From Antilocapra americana (Eukaryota; Chordata; Mammalia; Artiodactyla; Antilocapridae): a stretch of DNA of 64,000 nucleotides. The notes beneath the pieces were generated by a model. It had not been told where the DNA came from and ran no database searches. It saw nothing but the letters and a program-made list of their open reading frames with translations. The first letter of the stretch is position 1, and every line of letters begins with the position of its first letter. A program made the translations under genes and the position numbers. Of this stretch, positions 62,306-64,000 are shown one piece after another. The stretch covers positions 43,603,418 to 43,667,417 of the forward strand of contig ML664161.1 of the NCBI GenBank assembly GCA_007570785.1, written 5' to 3'.

Positions 62306-64000
62306 GGAACATTTTTATTTTTATTTTATTTTATTTTATTTTATTTTTTTTATTATTGTTTTTGCCATACATTGTTATGATATCACCATGGGTTTACATA
62401 TGCTTCCCCTCCGGGTCCCCCCTCCCTCCTCCCTCCCCCCCGGGAAATCTCGCTGCACCAGTCCCGAGCATCAATCCTGGGCTGGCGATTGATTAGACAC
62501 ATGACAATTAACATGCTTCAATGCCCTTCTCCCATCTCATCCCACCCTTACCCTCATCCACAAAGTCCACAAGTCTATTCTATACATCTGCGTTCCTTTT
62601 GTTGTCTCCCATGTTGGGTTCTCATTACTGTCTTTCTAAATTCCATATATATGTGTTAATATACTGTATTGTTGTTTTTGCTTCTGGCTTACTTCACTCT
62701 GGATAATGGGCTCCAGTTTCGTCCATCTGAGTAGAATTGCTTCAAATGAATTTTTTTTTAATGCTGAGTAATATTCCATTGTGTATATATACCACAGCTT
62801 TCTTATCCATTCGTCAGTTGATGGGCATCTAGGTTGCTTCCATGTCCTGGCTATTGTAAACAATGCAGCGATGAACATTGGGGTGCACGTGGCTCTTTCA
62901 ATTCTGGTTTCCTCGGTGTATATGCCCAGCAGTGGGATTGCCGGGTCATATGGCAGGTCTATTTGCAGCTTTTTAAGGAACCTCCACACTGTTTTCCATA
63001 GTGGCTGTACTAGTTTGCATTCCCACCAACAGTGTAAGAGGGTTCCCTTTTCTCCACATCCTCTCCAGCATTTATTGCTTGTAGACTTTTGGATGGCAGC
63101 CATTCTGACTGGTGTAAAGTGGTACCTCATTGTAGTTTTGATTTGCATTTCTCTGATAATGAGTGATGTTGAGCATCTTTTCATGTGTTTGTTAGCCATT
63201 TTTATATCTTCTTTGGAGAAATGTCTGTTAAGTTCTTTGGCCCACTTTTTAATTGGGTTGTTTATTTTTCTAGAATGGAGCTGCAGGAGTTGTTTGTAAA
63301 TTTTTGAGATTAATTGTTTGTCCGTTGCTTCATTGGCTATTATTTTCTCCCATTCTGAAGGCTGTCTTTTCACCTTGCTTATAGTTTCCTTTGTTGTGCA
63401 AAAGCTTTTAATTTTAATTAGGTCCCATTTGTTTATTCGTGTTTTTATTTCCAATATTCTGGGAGGTGGGTCATGGAGTATCCCGCTTTGGATTATAGCA
63501 GAGAGTGTTTTGTCTATGTTATCCTCTAGGAGTTTTATAGTTTCTGGTCTTATGCTTAGATCTTTAATCCATTTTGAGTTTATCTTTGTGTATGGTGTTA
63601 GAAAGTGATCTAGTTTCATTCTTTTACAAGTGGCTGTCCAGTTTTCCCAGCACCACTTGTTAAAGAGGTTGTCTTTTCTCCATTGTATATTCTTGGCTCC
63701 TTTGTCAAAGATAAGGTGTCCATAGATGCGTGGATTTATCTCTGGGCTTTCTATTCTGTTCCATTGATCTATGTTTCTGTCTTTGTGCCAGTACCATACT
63801 GTCTTAATGACTGTGGATTTGTAGTATAGCCTAAAGTCAGGTAGGTTGATTCCGCCAGTTCCATTCTTCTTTCTCAAGATTGCTTTGGCTATACGAGGTT
63901 TTTTGTATTTCCATACAAATTGAGAAATTATTTGTTCTAATTCTTTGAAGAAGACCTCTGGTAGCTTGATAGGAATTGCATTGAATCTATAGATTGCTTT
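62306..64000 (-). mobile_element. Young L1 retrotransposon, 3' part (window edge)
   Basis: Antisense L1 in CCDC191 intron 7. The plus-strand ATTTT repeat at 62312-62349 is its tail, followed by a 3' UTR with a C-rich tract. ORF2 is open without a stop from the window edge (64000) to its natural end at 62636, 454 codons. The frame includes the C-terminal cysteine motif CX3CX7HX4C ([18 protein letters not shown]). The long intact frame marks a recent insertion. The reverse transcriptase core and ORF1 would lie outside, so overall intactness is unknown. Confidence 0.94.
62636..64000 (-). CDS. L1 ORF2 protein, C-terminal 454 residues (partial)
   Basis: Open frame from 64000 to TAG at 62638-62636. 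The visible part begins [18 protein letters not shown] and ends [12 protein letters not shown]. It covers the region after the reverse transcriptase core, including [20 protein letters not shown], and the cysteine-rich C-terminal domain needed for RNA binding in L1. It is a retroelement protein, not a host gene, and is antisense to CCDC191. Confidence 0.92.
   Translation of the reverse strand, partial: KAIYRFNAIPIKLPEVFFKELEQIISQFVWKYKKPRIAKAILRKKNGTGGINLPDFRLYYKSTVIKTVWYWHKDRNIDQWNRIESPEINPRIYGHLIFDKGAKNIQWRKDNLFNKWCWENWTATCKRMKLDHFLTPYTKINSKWIKDLSIRPETIKLLEDNIDKTLSAIIQSGILHDPPPRILEIKTRINKWDLIKIKSFCTTKETISKVKRQPSEWEKIIANEATDKQLISKIYKQLLQLHSRKINNPIKKWAKELNRHFSKEDIKMANKHMKRCSTSLIIREMQIKTTMRYHFTPVRMAAIQKSTSNKCWRGCGEKGTLLHCWWECKLVQPLWKTVWRFLKKLQIDLPYDPAIPLLGIYTEETRIERATCTPMFIAALFTIARTWKQPRCPSTDEWIRKLWYIYTMEYYSALKKNSFEAILLRWTKLEPIIQSEVSQKQKQQYSILTHIYGI

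Overview
This is a mammalian nuclear window from a ruminant artiodactyl. It is packed with BovB (RTE-class) LINE fragments, Bov-tA/Bov-A SINEs, a CHR-2-type tRNA SINE and a young ruminant-type L1, a mix found in cattle, sheep, goats and relatives. The species cannot be fixed from the sequence alone. There is no prokaryotic content and no CRISPR array, and I saw no new multi-gene system.

Two host genes are recognised, arranged head to head around a GC-rich shared promoter at about 37.9-38.3 kb. On the minus strand is QTRT2 (QTRTD1), the non-catalytic subunit of the queuine tRNA-ribosyltransferase complex. All eight coding exons lie between 31859 and 14797. Their splice phases join without a break into 415 codons plus a stop, and the zinc-site residues fall at positions 351, 353, 356 and 382. 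On the plus strand is CCDC191 (KIAA1407), a coiled-coil protein. Its first seven coding exons (38275 to 61685, 323 codons, all phases compatible) are present and the gene runs off the right edge. From memory, this neighbour pair matches human 3q13.31.

Layout: 1-14796 is flanking DNA past the QTRT2 stop codon, including its 3' UTR. It holds three BovB insertions (one with an inverted 5' part), a nested SINE cluster, an imperfect inverted repeat and an LTR-like fragment. 14797-37874 is QTRT2. 37875-38274 is the bidirectional promoter, with CCAAT, CRE-like, E-box, RFX X-box and ZNF143-type motifs. 38275-64000 is CCDC191, whose introns carry BovB copies, an L1 3' stub, a truncated DYNC1I2 processed pseudogene, a BovB-split MER5A, old L1M pieces and, at the right edge, a young antisense L1 with an open ORF2 C-terminal half.

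The most interesting points are: the two retro-insertions flanking a perfect 13-bp hairpin near 50.8 kb; the 5'-inverted BovB bounded by a 12-bp target duplication; a probable GC-AG intron in QTRT2; a near-perfect RFX X-box upstream of CCDC191, which suggests ciliary regulation; and the 166/176-bp inverted repeat at 5.3-6.0 kb. Gene and repeat-family names come from memory of the families, not from a search.
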